Assembly: GCA_002281855.1 (NCBI GenBank)
Contig: NCHQ01000024.1
Span: forward strand, 62,001 to 126,000
From: Rhodospirillales bacterium 24-66-33
GTDB lineage: Bacteria; Pseudomonadota; Alphaproteobacteria; Reyranellales; Reyranellaceae
Length of the DNA stretch: 64,000 bases
Direction: 5' to 3'
A program made the translations under genes and the position numbers. Under the pieces are notes generated by a model, which was given only the letters and a program-made list of their open reading frames with translations, did not search any database and had not been told where the DNA came from. Positions 43,704 to 52,693 of this stretch are shown piece after piece. How positions within the stretch are numbered: the stretch's first letter is position 1; every line of letters starts with the position of its first letter.

Positions 43704-45074
43704 ATGAAAACACATCTGCTGCTCGCGGCCTCTGCCACCGCCCTTCTGCTCGCGGCCTTTCCCGCCTCCGCCCAGACCAAGTTCCCGGCCACGCTGGAAG
43801 GCCATGCGGTGCTGCCGGCGATGACGCTCGTGCCGGCCCCCGCCGATGCGCCGCAGGACCTGCAGATCTCCGGCCGCTATGCCGGCCCCGCCGGCCAGCG
43901 GGTCGATGCGCCGGAGAGCGTGCCGGGCATGTCGGCGCTGTCGGACAAGGCGGCCCCGCGTCCCACCGGCCTCAGCCTGCCGTTCAAGGGGCAGCCGGTG
44001 CAGGGCTTCTCCGGCATCCGCAAGCTGCCGGACGGCTCCTATCTCACGATCAGCGACAACGGCTTCGGCAGCAAGGCGAACTCGCCCGACGCCATGCTGA
44101 TGTTCCACATCGTCAAGCCGGACTGGAAGGCCGGTGCCGTGGAGCGCGTGTCGACCGGCTTCCTGCACGATCCCGACCGCAAGGTGCCGTTCCGCATCGT
44201 CAACGAGAACACGCCGAAGCGCTATCTGACCGGCGGCGACTTCGATCTCGAATCGGTGCAGCCGATCGGCGATTTCCTGTACTTCGGCGAAGAGTTCGGC
44301 CCCTACCTGATCAAGACCGACAAGAGCGGCAAGGTCCTGCAGATCTTCGAGACCAAGGTCGACGGCAAGCTCGTGCGCTCGCCCGATCATCCCGCGCTCG
44401 CGATGCCGGCGGCGCCCGGCGCGGTGAAGTTCGAGGTCCGGCGCAGCAAGGGTTTCGAGGGCATGGCGGCGTCGCCCGACGGCAAGTTCCTGTATCCGCT
44501 GCTCGAAGGCCCGCTGCTGACCCAGTCCGGCGAACCCGAGGCCAGGGACGGCAAGCGCTTCCTGCGCATCCTCGAATTCGACGTGGCCAAGGGCGAGTAC
44601 ACGGGCAAGAGCTTCAAGTACACGCTCGAGGCGCCGGCCAACGCCATCGGCGACTTCAACATGATCGACGCCAGCAGCGGCCTCATCATCGAGCGTGACG
44701 ACACCGAGGGCGACGCGGCCCAGGCCTGCAAGGACGGCGCGGTGAAGGCCGACTGCTTCAACGTGCCGGCCAAGTTCAAGCGCATCTACAAAATCGACCT
44801 CGCCCAGGCCGATGCCGACGGCTTCGTGAAGAAGGTCGGCTACATCGACCTGATGGACATCCAGGACCCGAACAAGGTCGCCCGTGCGGGCGCCAAGGAC
44901 GGCAAGCTCACCTTCCCGTTCTTCACCATCGAGAATGTCGACCGGATCGACGCCGACCACATCATCGTCGGCAACGACAACAACCTGCCCTTCTCGTCGG
45001 GCCGCGCGCTGGGCAAGTCCGACGACAACGAGCTGATCCTCCTGAAGGTCACCGACCTCCTGAAGGCGAAGTAA
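43704..45074 (+). CDS. Esterase-like phytase family protein, secreted
   Basis: This 456-residue protein has a clear Sec signal (KTHLLLAASATALLLAAFPA, cleaved after SAQ) and belongs to the phytase-like esterase beta-propeller family. Seen motifs are GFSGIRKLPDGSYLTISDNG near residue 100 and GGDFDLESVQPIGDFLYFGE. DNNLPFSSGRA near the C-terminus is also conserved. It probably hydrolyses phosphate esters or phosphodiesters in the periplasm, which fits with the divergent PhoX gene. Its TAA stop is immediately adjacent to the convergent tctA stop codon (no spacer). Confidence 0.85.
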   Translation: MKTHLLLAASATALLLAAFPASAQTKFPATLEGHAVLPAMTLVPAPADAPQDLQISGRYAGPAGQRVDAPESVPGMSALSDKAAPRPTGLSLPFKGQPVQGFSGIRKLPDGSYLTISDNGFGSKANSPDAMLMFHIVKPDWKAGAVERVSTGFLHDPDRKVPFRIVNENTPKRYLTGGDFDLESVQPIGDFLYFGEEFGPYLIKTDKSGKVLQIFETKVDGKLVRSPDHPALAMPAAPGAVKFEVRRSKGFEGMAASPDGKFLYPLLEGPLLTQSGEPEARDGKRFLRILEFDVAKGEYTGKSFKYTLEAPANAIGDFNMIDASSGLIIERDDTEGDAAQACKDGAVKADCFNVPAKFKRIYKIDLAQADADGFVKKVGYIDLMDIQDPNKVARAGAKDGKLTFPFFTIENVDRIDADHIIVGNDNNLPFSSGRALGKSDDNELILLKVTDLLKAK

Positions 45075-46583
45075 CTAGTCGGTCGCGTCGAGCGCCACCT
45101 TCTCGCGCTTCTTGCGGAGCGCGGGAAGGAGCGGTGCGATCAGCAGGGTTGCGGCAATCAGCAGACAGGCCAGCGAGATCGGCCGGACCACGAAGACGTC
45201 GAACGTTCCCTCGCTCAGGATCAACGACTTCCGCAGATTGTTCTCGAGCATCGGGCCGAGCACGAAGGCCAGCACCAGCGGCGCCGCCTCGTAGCCGAAC
45301 TTGCGCATCAGGTAGCCCAGGACGCCGGTCGCGATCATGACGAAGACGTCGAATACGGCATTGCCGGACGCGAACACGCCGACGATGCAGAACATCAGGA
45401 TCAGCGGAAACAGGATCTTGTACGGCGCCTTCAGGACCTGCACCCACATGCCGATCAACGGCATGTTGAGGACCAGCAGCATGATGTTGCCGACATACAT
45501 GCTGGCGACGATGCCCCAGAAGATCGCGGGATTCTGGCTCATCATCAGCGGACCTGGCTGCAGGCCGTGGATCACGAAGGCACCCAGCAGCAGCGCCATC
45601 ACCACGTTGGGCGGGATGCCCAGCGTCATCAGCGGGATGAACGCACCGCCGGCGGCGGCGTTGTTGGCGGACTCCGGCCCCGCCACGCCCTCGATGGCGC
45701 CCTTGCCGAACCGCTCGGGCGTGCGCGACAGCTTCTTCTCGATCGCGTAGGACGCGAAGGACGAGATCACTGCGCCGCCGCCCGGCAGGATTCCCAGCAG
45801 GAAGCCCAGCACCGTGCCGCGCGCCACCGGGCCGGCGCTCGCCTTCAGGTCCTCCTTCGAGGGCCACAGGCTGCCGATGCGCGACTGGACAATGTCGCGG
45901 CGGATCTGCTGCTCGATGTTGGTCAGGATCTCGGCGACGCCGAACAGGCCCATCACCACCGGAATGAGGCCGATCCCGTCGACCAGTTCCAGGCGATCGA
46001 AGGTGAGCCGCGGCATGGCATTGATCTGGTCGAGGCCGACCAGGCCGATGACCACGCCGACCGCCGCCATCAACAGCGCCTTGGCCATCGAGCCCTGAGT
46101 CAGGAAGCTCAAAATCGAGAGGCCCAACACCATCAGGCTGAAATACTCGGGCGGACCGAACGCCACGGCCACCTTGGCCAGCATCGGCGCCACGAGCATG
46201 AGGGCGACGATGGAGAAGGTACCGGCGACGAAGGAGCCCAGCGCCGCGATGCCGAGCGCCGGGCCGGCACGCCCGCGCTTGGCCATCTCATGGCCATCGA
46301 TGCAGGTCACGACCGAGGCGGCTTCGCCCGGGATGTTGACCAGCACCGCCGTCGTCGAGCCGCCGTACATCGAGCCGTAGTAGATGCCCGCCATCATGAT
46401 GATGCCGGATTCCGGCGTGCCCGAGAGCGTGACCGGCAGCAGCAGCGACATGGCCGAGACCGGGCCGATGCCCGGCAGCACGCCGACCAGCGTCCCGATG
46501 AAGACGCCGATGAAGCAGTAGAGCAGGTTGATCGGTTCGAAGGCGACCAGAAAGCCGTGGCCGAGGCCGGCGATGACGTCCAT
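45075..46583 (-). CDS. tctA: Tripartite tricarboxylate transporter permease TctA
   Basis: The 502-residue large membrane subunit has about twelve helices. Family marks are FIGTLVGVLPGIGPVSAMSL near the N-terminus, YYGSMYGGSTTAVLVNIPGE, and the repeated-half motif FLLGILPGGGAVISSFASYA. It forms the channel with TctB and takes carboxylates from TctC proteins. The ATG lies 12 nt after the tctB stop. Substrate is unknown; family members move citrate, terephthalate and other carboxylates. Confidence 0.95.
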   Translation of the reverse strand: MDVIAGLGHGFLVAFEPINLLYCFIGVFIGTLVGVLPGIGPVSAMSLLLPVTLSGTPESGIIMMAGIYYGSMYGGSTTAVLVNIPGEAASVVTCIDGHEMAKRGRAGPALGIAALGSFVAGTFSIVALMLVAPMLAKVAVAFGPPEYFSLMVLGLSILSFLTQGSMAKALLMAAVGVVIGLVGLDQINAMPRLTFDRLELVDGIGLIPVVMGLFGVAEILTNIEQQIRRDIVQSRIGSLWPSKEDLKASAGPVARGTVLGFLLGILPGGGAVISSFASYAIEKKLSRTPERFGKGAIEGVAGPESANNAAAGGAFIPLMTLGIPPNVVMALLLGAFVIHGLQPGPLMMSQNPAIFWGIVASMYVGNIMLLVLNMPLIGMWVQVLKAPYKILFPLILMFCIVGVFASGNAVFDVFVMIATGVLGYLMRKFGYEAAPLVLAFVLGPMLENNLRKSLILSEGTFDVFVVRPISLACLLIAATLLIAPLLPALRKKREKVALDATD

Positions 46584-46595
46584 TTCAATCGCCCA

Positions 46596-47069
46596 TCAGA
46601 ACGGAATGAAGTCTTCGATCCATGTGCCCTTCGGCAACTGGACGAGAAGCATCTTCTCGAGGACGTACCACACCCCGACCGCGGCGATCAGCGAGACCGG
46701 GATCGAGATCACGGGCCGCACCGGATCGACCACCGTCATCAGGAAGAGCAGCAAGGCGAGGCTGCAGATCACGAAGCCCACTCGCTCGAACAGAAACCCG
46801 AAGGCGATCAGCGCAAGGACGACCAGGAGCACGTTGCGCCACCGGGCGCCCCGCCACAGGTCGCCCAGCAGCGGCCCCTCGCCGCGCAGGCCTCCGATCG
46901 CGATGGAGGTCGCAAAGGCGACGATCAGGAGGCCCAGCCAGAAGAACACGAACCCCGAGCCCGGTTCGCGCAGCGTCCCGAGCTCCAGAAGCCAGCCTTG
47001 CCAGGCGACAAAGGCACCGATGGCCAGCCAGAAGAGCCCGCCCCACAACTCAGCGCGTCGCAGCATCAT
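46596..47069 (-). CDS. tctB: Tripartite tricarboxylate transporter subunit TctB
   Basis: The 157-residue small membrane subunit has four predicted helices and the TctB start RRAELWGGLFWLAIGAFVAW. It contains RNVLLVVLALIAFGFLFERV and ends with FIPF. As usual in the family it lies directly before tctA and overlaps tctC by 4 nt or less. Confidence 0.93.
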   Translation of the reverse strand: MMLRRAELWGGLFWLAIGAFVAWQGWLLELGTLREPGSGFVFFWLGLLIVAFATSIAIGGLRGEGPLLGDLWRGARWRNVLLVVLALIAFGFLFERVGFVICSLALLLFLMTVVDPVRPVISIPVSLIAAVGVWYVLEKMLLVQLPKGTWIEDFIPF

Positions 47070-48049
47070 CAGTTCTTCTTGGCAAGCCCGAGCTGGTCGA
47101 CGACCGCGCGCTGCTCGTCAAACTGCTGCTTGGCGAACTTGGCGTAATCCGCCGTGCTCATGTAGCGCTTCGGGTAATCGTACTTGGCCATCAGCTCGGC
47201 GACCTTGGGATCGTCGAGCGCGGCCTTGAAGGCATCGTGCAGTTTCTTCACCACCGCCGGGTCCATGCCCTTGGGACCCGCGAGCCCGAACGGCGAATCG
47301 AGGATGAGGCCGAAGCCCAGCTCGTTCAGCGTCGGCACGTCGGGCCAGCGGGGATTGCGCTTCTCCGTCCAGATGCAGAGCAGGCGGAACTTGCCGGCAT
47401 CCACCAGCGGCGCCCAGCCGGTGGCGTCCGCATCGGCCATGACATGTCCGCCCTCGAGCGCCGCCCAGCCTTCGGGGCCACCCTTGAACGGCACATGGGT
47501 GAACTTCACGCCGGCCTTCTGGGCAATCTGCTCCATGCCGATATGCAGCGACGTACCGGCGCCCGGCGTGGCGTAGGTGAACTTGCCGGGATTGGCGCGC
47601 GCGAATTCGATCACGTCCTTGAAGGTCTTGAATGGCGAATCGGCGCGAACGACGACGCCGAACGTGTAGCCCGACGTGTGAAGGATCCAGGTGAAATCCT
47701 TCATCGGATCGTACGGCGTCTTCTGCATGTGCGGCAGCCGGAACAGCGTCACCGGCATCTGCGCGATCGTGTAGCCGTCCGGCTTGGCGGCCGCGGCCAT
47801 GGCGGCGGGGCCGCTGGTGCCCGATCCGCCGACCCTGTTGTCGACGACGACCGGCTGGCCCAGCAGCTTGCCGGCGGCATCGGCCATGGCGCGGTGCCAG
47901 AGGTCGACGCCACTTCCGGCCGGCCAGGGCATGATCAGGGTGATGGGCTTGCTGGGAAAATCCTTGGCGCCCTGGGCCTGCAGCACCGACGGCGCGAGCA
48001 GGCCGGCAGCGAGGGCTCCCGACGAAGCGAGAAGTGAACGACGACGCAT
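47069..48049 (-). CDS. tctC: Tripartite tricarboxylate transporter substrate-binding protein (TctC/Bug), second
   Basis: The 326-residue periplasmic protein begins with a Tat- or Sec-like signal (RRRSLLASSGALAAGLLAPS). The mature part has the Bug pattern: FPSKPITLIMPWPAGSGVDL, the ligand loop GGSGTSGPAAMAAAAKPDGY, and FTYATPGAGTSLHIGMEQIA. The start ATG 48049 lies 14 nt after the stop of a very similar gene upstream; the two share most motifs. It is adjacent to tctB, so it is probably the cognate receptor. Confidence 0.92.
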   Translation of the reverse strand: MRRRSLLASSGALAAGLLAPSVLQAQGAKDFPSKPITLIMPWPAGSGVDLWHRAMADAAGKLLGQPVVVDNRVGGSGTSGPAAMAAAAKPDGYTIAQMPVTLFRLPHMQKTPYDPMKDFTWILHTSGYTFGVVVRADSPFKTFKDVIEFARANPGKFTYATPGAGTSLHIGMEQIAQKAGVKFTHVPFKGGPEGWAALEGGHVMADADATGWAPLVDAGKFRLLCIWTEKRNPRWPDVPTLNELGFGLILDSPFGLAGPKGMDPAVVKKLHDAFKAALDDPKVAELMAKYDYPKRYMSTADYAKFAKQQFDEQRAVVDQLGLAKKN

Positions 48050-48063
48050 GGCGCCCCTCCTCC

Positions 48064-49053
48064 TCAGCTCTTCGCCAGGCCGAGCTTCTCCAGCGCCGCC
48101 TTTTCCTCGGCGTAGAGCTGGCGGGCGAACTTGTCGTAGGCAGCGGCCGGCATGTAGCGCGGCGACATGTCGTACTTCGCCAGGGTCGCGATGACGTCCT
48201 TGTCCTCGAGCGCGATCTTGAAGGCCTCGTCGAGCTTCTTCACCACGGCCGGGTCCATGCCCTTCGGGCCGCCCATGCCGAACGGCGAGTCGAAGACCAT
48301 GTCGAAGCCGAGATCCTTCAGGGTCGGCACGTCGGGCCAGTTCTTGGTGCGCTTCTCGGTCCACACGCAGAGCAGGCGGAGCTGGCCCGCGTCGACCAAC
48401 GGCTTCCAGCCCGTGGAGTCGGCCTGCAGGACCGTATGCTTGCCGAGCACGGCGGCATTGGTCTCCGCCCCGCCCTTGAACGGCACCATGGTCCACTTGA
48501 TGCCGGCCTGGGCGGCGATGCGCTCCATGCCGATATGCAGCGAGGTGCCGGCGCCGGGGGTGCCGTAGGTCACCTTGCCGGGGTGGGCCTTGGCGTACTC
48601 GATCACGTCCTTGAAGGTCTTGTAGGGCTGGTCGGCCGCCGTCGTGACACCGAACGTGTAGCCGCTCAGATGCGCGACGTAGGTGAAATCCTTGAGCGGA
48701 TCGAACGCCGTCTTCTGCATCACCGGCAGCCGGAACACGGAGATCGGCAGCTGCGACAGCGTGTAGCCGTCGGGCCTCGCGGTGGCGGCCATCGTGGCCG
48801 GGCCCAGGGTACCGGAGGCGCCGCCCTTGTTGTCGACCTGGAAAGGCTGGCCGAGGATCTTGCTCGCCCGCTCGCACATGGCGCGGAGCGTGATGTCGCT
48901 CGATCCGCCGGCGGGCCACGGGACGATGAAGGTGATCGGCTTGCTGGGATAGGCCTGGGCGCGGGCGGCCGGCAGGTACAGCGGCATGCCGACACCGGCA
49001 GCGATCACGGTTCCCAGACCACGCTTCACGAGACTACGACGACGGACCGTCAT
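48064..49053 (-). CDS. Tripartite tricarboxylate transporter substrate-binding protein (TctC/Bug), first
   Basis: The 329-residue paralogue begins MTVRRRSLVKRGLGTVIAAG, a twin-arginine-like signal. It has YPSKPITFIVPWPAGGSSDI, GGASGTLGPATMAATARPDG and VTYGTPGAGTSLHIGMERIA, matching its neighbour closely. It is first in the operon, with a strong site (GGGAGG) before the ATG. The ligand-loop residues differ slightly from the second copy (GGSSDI versus GSGVDL), which may mean a different carboxylate. Confidence 0.92.
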   Translation of the reverse strand: MTVRRRSLVKRGLGTVIAAGVGMPLYLPAARAQAYPSKPITFIVPWPAGGSSDITLRAMCERASKILGQPFQVDNKGGASGTLGPATMAATARPDGYTLSQLPISVFRLPVMQKTAFDPLKDFTYVAHLSGYTFGVTTAADQPYKTFKDVIEYAKAHPGKVTYGTPGAGTSLHIGMERIAAQAGIKWTMVPFKGGAETNAAVLGKHTVLQADSTGWKPLVDAGQLRLLCVWTEKRTKNWPDVPTLKDLGFDMVFDSPFGMGGPKGMDPAVVKKLDEAFKIALEDKDVIATLAKYDMSPRYMPAAAYDKFARQLYAEEKAALEKLGLAKS

Positions 49054-49130
49054 TTTATTTCCTCCCTTTTATTGGCGAGGAAATTGGCCGATGGCTCAGT
49101 CGATGTAAAGCGATTGCAGGAGCTGCGTCA

Positions 49131-49751
49131 TCACAGCGTGCGCTTCATCCAGTGCGCCGTCGCCTGCGCGTCCTGGTTGTCGCTTTCCGCGAGCTTCTCG
49201 ATGACGCGATGCCGGTCCTCGAGGTCGCGATTCTGGCTGAGCTTGATCTTGGTCTGCAGCCGCGCGAGCGGCATGCGGAAGGCAACGATGCCTCTGGTCT
49301 GGGCCTCGGCGTTTCCCGGCGGCAGGCGGTCCAGTCCCCACGAAGAGGCATCGGCGCCTTCATAGGCGGCCGCGAGCTTCGCGAGCACGTCGAGGGCGCC
49401 CTGCGTGTCCTCGACGATCTCCGGCCGGCCATAGGCATGGACAGTGACATAGTTCCAGGTCGGCACCTTGGGCCCCGGCGTGTACCAGGTCGGCGAGACG
49501 TAGGCGTGCGGCCCCCAGAACAGGGCCAGCGACTCCGCCGGCCGCTCGAACAGCTTCCAGTGCGGATTGGCGCGCGCCATGTGGCCGATCAGCGAACCGT
49601 GTTCGCTGCCATCGTCCTGCCAGAGCAGCGACAGATGGGTAGCGAAGGGCGCACCGGTTTCGTCGGTCGTCATCAGGAGGGCCCAGCTATGGGCCGTCAT
49701 GACCTCGCGGCCGACCGCTTCATCGCCTGCGAAATGCTTCGGAAGATACAT
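49131..49751 (-). CDS. FMN-binding PaiB-like protein
   Basis: The 206-residue protein belongs to the PaiB family of split-barrel FMN-binding proteins. PaiB in Bacillus subtilis is described as a negative regulator of sporulation and protease genes, but many members have no known regulatory role. Marks are MYLPKHFA at the N-terminus, ATHLSLLWQDD, HMARANPHWKLF, and VSPTWYTPGPKVPTWNYVTV. It lies between the tct operon and a divergent hydrolase gene. Confidence 0.9.
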   Translation of the reverse strand: MYLPKHFAGDEAVGREVMTAHSWALLMTTDETGAPFATHLSLLWQDDGSEHGSLIGHMARANPHWKLFERPAESLALFWGPHAYVSPTWYTPGPKVPTWNYVTVHAYGRPEIVEDTQGALDVLAKLAAAYEGADASSWGLDRLPPGNAEAQTRGIVAFRMPLARLQTKIKLSQNRDLEDRHRVIEKLAESDNQDAQATAHWMKRTL

Positions 49752-49818
49752 GGCTTGGATTCCTTGAACGGCGCGGGCTTACCATGGTCCAATGCCGGCC
49801 ACACAGGGAGGATTATTC

Positions 49819-50490
49819 ATGGGCGAAGATATCCGTCTTAAGTCTGGCGCTGGCGAGATCGGTGCTTACCTTGCCACCCCGGCCGGCACGCCGAAGGGTG
49901 GCATCGTGGTCATCCAGGAGATCTTCGGGGTCAACCACCACATCCGCGCCGTGACCGACAAGTTCGCGGCCGAAGGCTACCTGGCCCTCGCGCCGTGCTT
50001 CTTCGACCACATCAAGCCCGGCATCGAGCTCGGCTATACACCGGACGCGATTGCCGAGGGCCGCGGCTACGTCATGACGCCCGGCTTCACCGAAAAGGCC
50101 GTGCAGGACGTCGAGGCCGCCATCGCCGAGCTGAAGAAGCGCGGCGCGAAGAAGGTCGGCGTGACCGGCTTCTGCTGGGGCGGCACCATCACCTGGCTGG
50201 CGGCGACGCGCCTCAAGCCCGACGCGGCCATCGCCTATTATGGCGGCGGCATCTACGGCGCCCGGGACGAGAAGCCCAGCGTGCCGACGATCATGCATTT
50301 CGGCGACAAGGACATGCATATCCCGATGACGCACGTGAATGAGCTGCGCCAGCTCCATCCGGGCGTCACGATCTACGACTATCCTGCCGACCACGGCTTC
50401 CATTGCGACGAGCGCGGCAGCTACGACGCGGCGGCCTCCCAGCAGGCCTACGCCCGCACGCTCGACTTCATGGCCAAGCACGTCGGCTGA
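49819..50490 (+). CDS. Dienelactone hydrolase family protein
   Basis: This 223-residue alpha/beta-hydrolase is of the dienelactone hydrolase type, which opens dienelactones in chloroaromatic breakdown and has many general carboxyl-ester members. The catalytic triad is visible: Cys in GVTGFCWGGTITW, Asp in HFGDKDMHIP, and His in PADHGFHCDE. The N-terminal part includes IVVIQEIFGVNHHIRAVTD. The start is ATG 49819, preceded by GGGAGG; an ATG at 49792 is less likely. It precedes a CoA-transferase gene by 6 nt. Confidence 0.92.
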   Translation: MGEDIRLKSGAGEIGAYLATPAGTPKGGIVVIQEIFGVNHHIRAVTDKFAAEGYLALAPCFFDHIKPGIELGYTPDAIAEGRGYVMTPGFTEKAVQDVEAAIAELKKRGAKKVGVTGFCWGGTITWLAATRLKPDAAIAYYGGGIYGARDEKPSVPTIMHFGDKDMHIPMTHVNELRQLHPGVTIYDYPADHGFHCDERGSYDAAASQQAYARTLDFMAKHVG

Positions 50491-50496
50491 CGCATC

Positions 50497-51747
50497 TTGG
50501 CAAAGAAGCCCGCGAAGAAGACCTTCACCCCCGGCGCCCGCGGCCCTCTGAACGGGGTCCGCGTCGTCGACCTGTCGCGACTCGTCGCCGGCAACGTCCT
50601 GACCCTGCAGCTCGCCGACTTCGGCGCCGAGGTCATCAAGATCGAGCCGCCGGAAGGCGACACGCTGCGCTCGTGGCGGGTGAAGGGCGTCGAGACGGCG
50701 TGGAAGGTCTACAGCCGCAACAAGAAGAGCGTCGCCCTCGACCTGCGCTCCGACGCCGGCCGCACCATCGTGCGCGAGCTGGCGAAGACCGCCGCCATCC
50801 TGGTCGAGAGTTTTCGCCCGGGCGTCATGGAGGATATGGGCCTCTCGCCGGCCGAGCTGCACGCCATCAACCCGAAGCTGGTGATCCTGCGCATTTCCGG
50901 CTGGGGCCAGGACGGACGCTATCGTCACAAGCCGGGCTTCGGCACGCTGATCGAGGGCTATAGCGGTTTCGCCTCGATGAACGGCTTCGCCGATCGCGAG
51001 CCGGTCCTGCCGCCGATGTATCTGGCCGACTGCATGGCCGCCCTGAACGGCTACGGCGCCGTGATGGTGGCGCTGCGCGAGGTCGAGATGAACGGCGGCA
51101 ACGGCCAGGTCCTCGACCTGCCGCTGTTCGATCCGCTGTTCTCGATGCTGGGACCGCAGGCCGCCAACCATAAGTTAACCGGCGAGGTGAAGGTGCGCAC
51201 CGGCAGTCGCTCGACCAATGCCGCGCCGCGCAACGTCTACCAGACCAGGGACGGCAGCTGGGTGTGCCTGTCGGCCTCGACGCAGGGCATGGCGATGCGC
51301 GTGCTCGCCAAGATCGGCCGGCCGGAACTGGCGGACGATCCGCGCTTCGCGACCAACATCGAGCGGGTGCGCAACGGCGTCGAACTGGACCGGATCATCG
51401 GCGAGTTCATCGCCGCCCGCGATCTCGACGAGAACCTGCGCTATTTCGACGAGGCCGGCGTCACCATCGGCCCGGTCTACGACATCTCGCAGATCGTCCA
51501 GGACGACTACGTTCTGGAGCGCGAATCGCTGATCGAGATCGAGGATGCGGACATGGGCGAACTGCCGACCCATCCGGTCGTGCCGCGCATGTCCGGCACG
51601 CCCGGTGCGCTGAAGAGCGCCGCGCCGCGGGTTGGCGAGCACAACGAAGCCCTGCTGAAGCCGATGCTGGGCGAGGCCGAGTACGACAAGCTCTGCGCCT
51701 CGGGCGTCATCTCCGACGGCACGACCGTCGGAAAGAAGAAAAAGTGA
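50497..51747 (+). CDS. CaiB/BaiF family CoA-transferase
   Basis: The 416-residue family III CoA-transferase moves CoA between carboxylic acids. It has GPLNGVRVVDLSRLVAGNVL at the N-terminus, DFGAEVIKIEPPEGDTLRSW, and the catalytic aspartate in MYLADCMAALNGYG. The C-terminal part has HPVVPRMSGTPGALKSAAPR. The start appears to be TTG 50497, six nt after the hydrolase stop; no better in-frame start is near. It overlaps the lyase gene downstream (GTGA), so activation and cleavage of one acyl-CoA is plausible. Confidence 0.91.
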   Translation: MAKKPAKKTFTPGARGPLNGVRVVDLSRLVAGNVLTLQLADFGAEVIKIEPPEGDTLRSWRVKGVETAWKVYSRNKKSVALDLRSDAGRTIVRELAKTAAILVESFRPGVMEDMGLSPAELHAINPKLVILRISGWGQDGRYRHKPGFGTLIEGYSGFASMNGFADREPVLPPMYLADCMAALNGYGAVMVALREVEMNGGNGQVLDLPLFDPLFSMLGPQAANHKLTGEVKVRTGSRSTNAAPRNVYQTRDGSWVCLSASTQGMAMRVLAKIGRPELADDPRFATNIERVRNGVELDRIIGEFIAARDLDENLRYFDEAGVTIGPVYDISQIVQDDYVLERESLIEIEDADMGELPTHPVVPRMSGTPGALKSAAPRVGEHNEALLKPMLGEAEYDKLCASGVISDGTTVGKKKK

Positions 51748-52640
51748 AGCGTCCCGTCCCGCCCGTCTGGCGCTCGATCCTCTACGTTCCCGGCAACGTC
51801 CCGAAGTTCATCGACCGGGCGCACGAGCGCGGCGCCGATTGCGTGCTGGTCGATCTGGAAGACAGCGTGCCGCCGGCGCAGAAACCGCAGGCACGCGCGA
51901 TGCTGCCCGACACGATGGAGAAGGTGGCGCGCGGCGGTGCCGACGTCGCGGTGCGCATCAACCGCCCGCTGCGGCTCGCGCTTCCCGACATCGAGGCGGC
52001 GGTGCGGCCCGGCCTCTCCGCCCTGTTCGTTACCAAGACCGAGGGCGTGCAGCATCTGCGCCTGCTCGACGAGGTCGTGACGGAGCTGGAGCGGGAGCGC
52101 GGCATGCCGGTCGGCAGCGTGGGCTTCGCGGCCATGATCGAGCATCCGCGGGCCCTCAACGAGCTGAACGACATCGCCGAGCGCGGCCCCCGCGTCATCG
52201 CCATGATGTTGGGCGGCGAGGATTTCGCGCTGGAGACCGGCTCGGTGCCGAGCGACGAGACGCTCGAACTGCCCAAGCGGATGGTCGCGTTCGCGGCCCA
52301 AGCGCATGACGTCTCGATGATCGGCATCCTGGGCACCGTCGCCGACTATTCGGACCCGGCGGCCTACCGCAAGAGCGCCGAACGGGCCCGCCGCTTCGGC
52401 TTCTCGGGCGGGACCTGCATCCATCCCGGTCTCGTCGCCTCGCTGAACGAGGCCTTCACGCCGGCGGCCGATGAAGTCGCCTACGCGCGGAAGCTGATCG
52501 CCGCCGACGAAAAAGCCGCGGCTGAGGGCCGCGGCTCGTTCTCGGTGGATGGCAAGATGATCGACATCCCGGTGATCGATCGCGCCCGCCGGCTGATCCG
52601 GCGATACGAAGCGATCGAGAAGAAGGTCAGACCTTCATAG
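51744..52640 (+). CDS. HpcH/HpaI aldolase family, CitE-like CoA lyase
   Basis: The 298-residue TIM-barrel protein is of the CitE group, which includes beta-methylmalyl-CoA and citramalyl-CoA lyases. It has WRSILYVPGNVPKFIDRAHE, DCVLVDLEDSVPPAQK with the metal-binding acidic residues, and MMLGGEDFALETG. The C-terminal segment FSGGTCIHPGLVASLNEAF is the usual CoA-end motif. The GTG at 51744 overlaps the CoA-transferase stop, so the two genes are translationally coupled. Its actual substrate is not determined. Confidence 0.9.
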   Translation: MKRPVPPVWRSILYVPGNVPKFIDRAHERGADCVLVDLEDSVPPAQKPQARAMLPDTMEKVARGGADVAVRINRPLRLALPDIEAAVRPGLSALFVTKTEGVQHLRLLDEVVTELERERGMPVGSVGFAAMIEHPRALNELNDIAERGPRVIAMMLGGEDFALETGSVPSDETLELPKRMVAFAAQAHDVSMIGILGTVADYSDPAAYRKSAERARRFGFSGGTCIHPGLVASLNEAFTPAADEVAYARKLIAADEKAAAEGRGSFSVDGKMIDIPVIDRARRLIRRYEAIEKKVRPS

Positions 52641-52690
52641 GAGCGCGCCACTGCGAGCGGAGTAACCTCCGCTCTTAAGGGGCGCTCCTA
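52638..52690. terminator. Two-tier hairpin between convergent genes (putative bidirectional terminator)
   Basis: Outer arms TAGGAGCGC (52638-52646) and GCGCTCCTA (52682-52690) enclose an inner stem GAGCGGAG (52655-52662) and CTCCGCTC (52667-52674) with loop TAAC. It fills the gap between the lyase stop and the convergent cytochrome c1 stop. Its first 13 nt after TA (GGAGCGCGCCACT) equal the start of the arms at 41412, so it may be a derivative of the same repeat family. Confidence 0.6.
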
Positions 52691-52693
52691 CGA

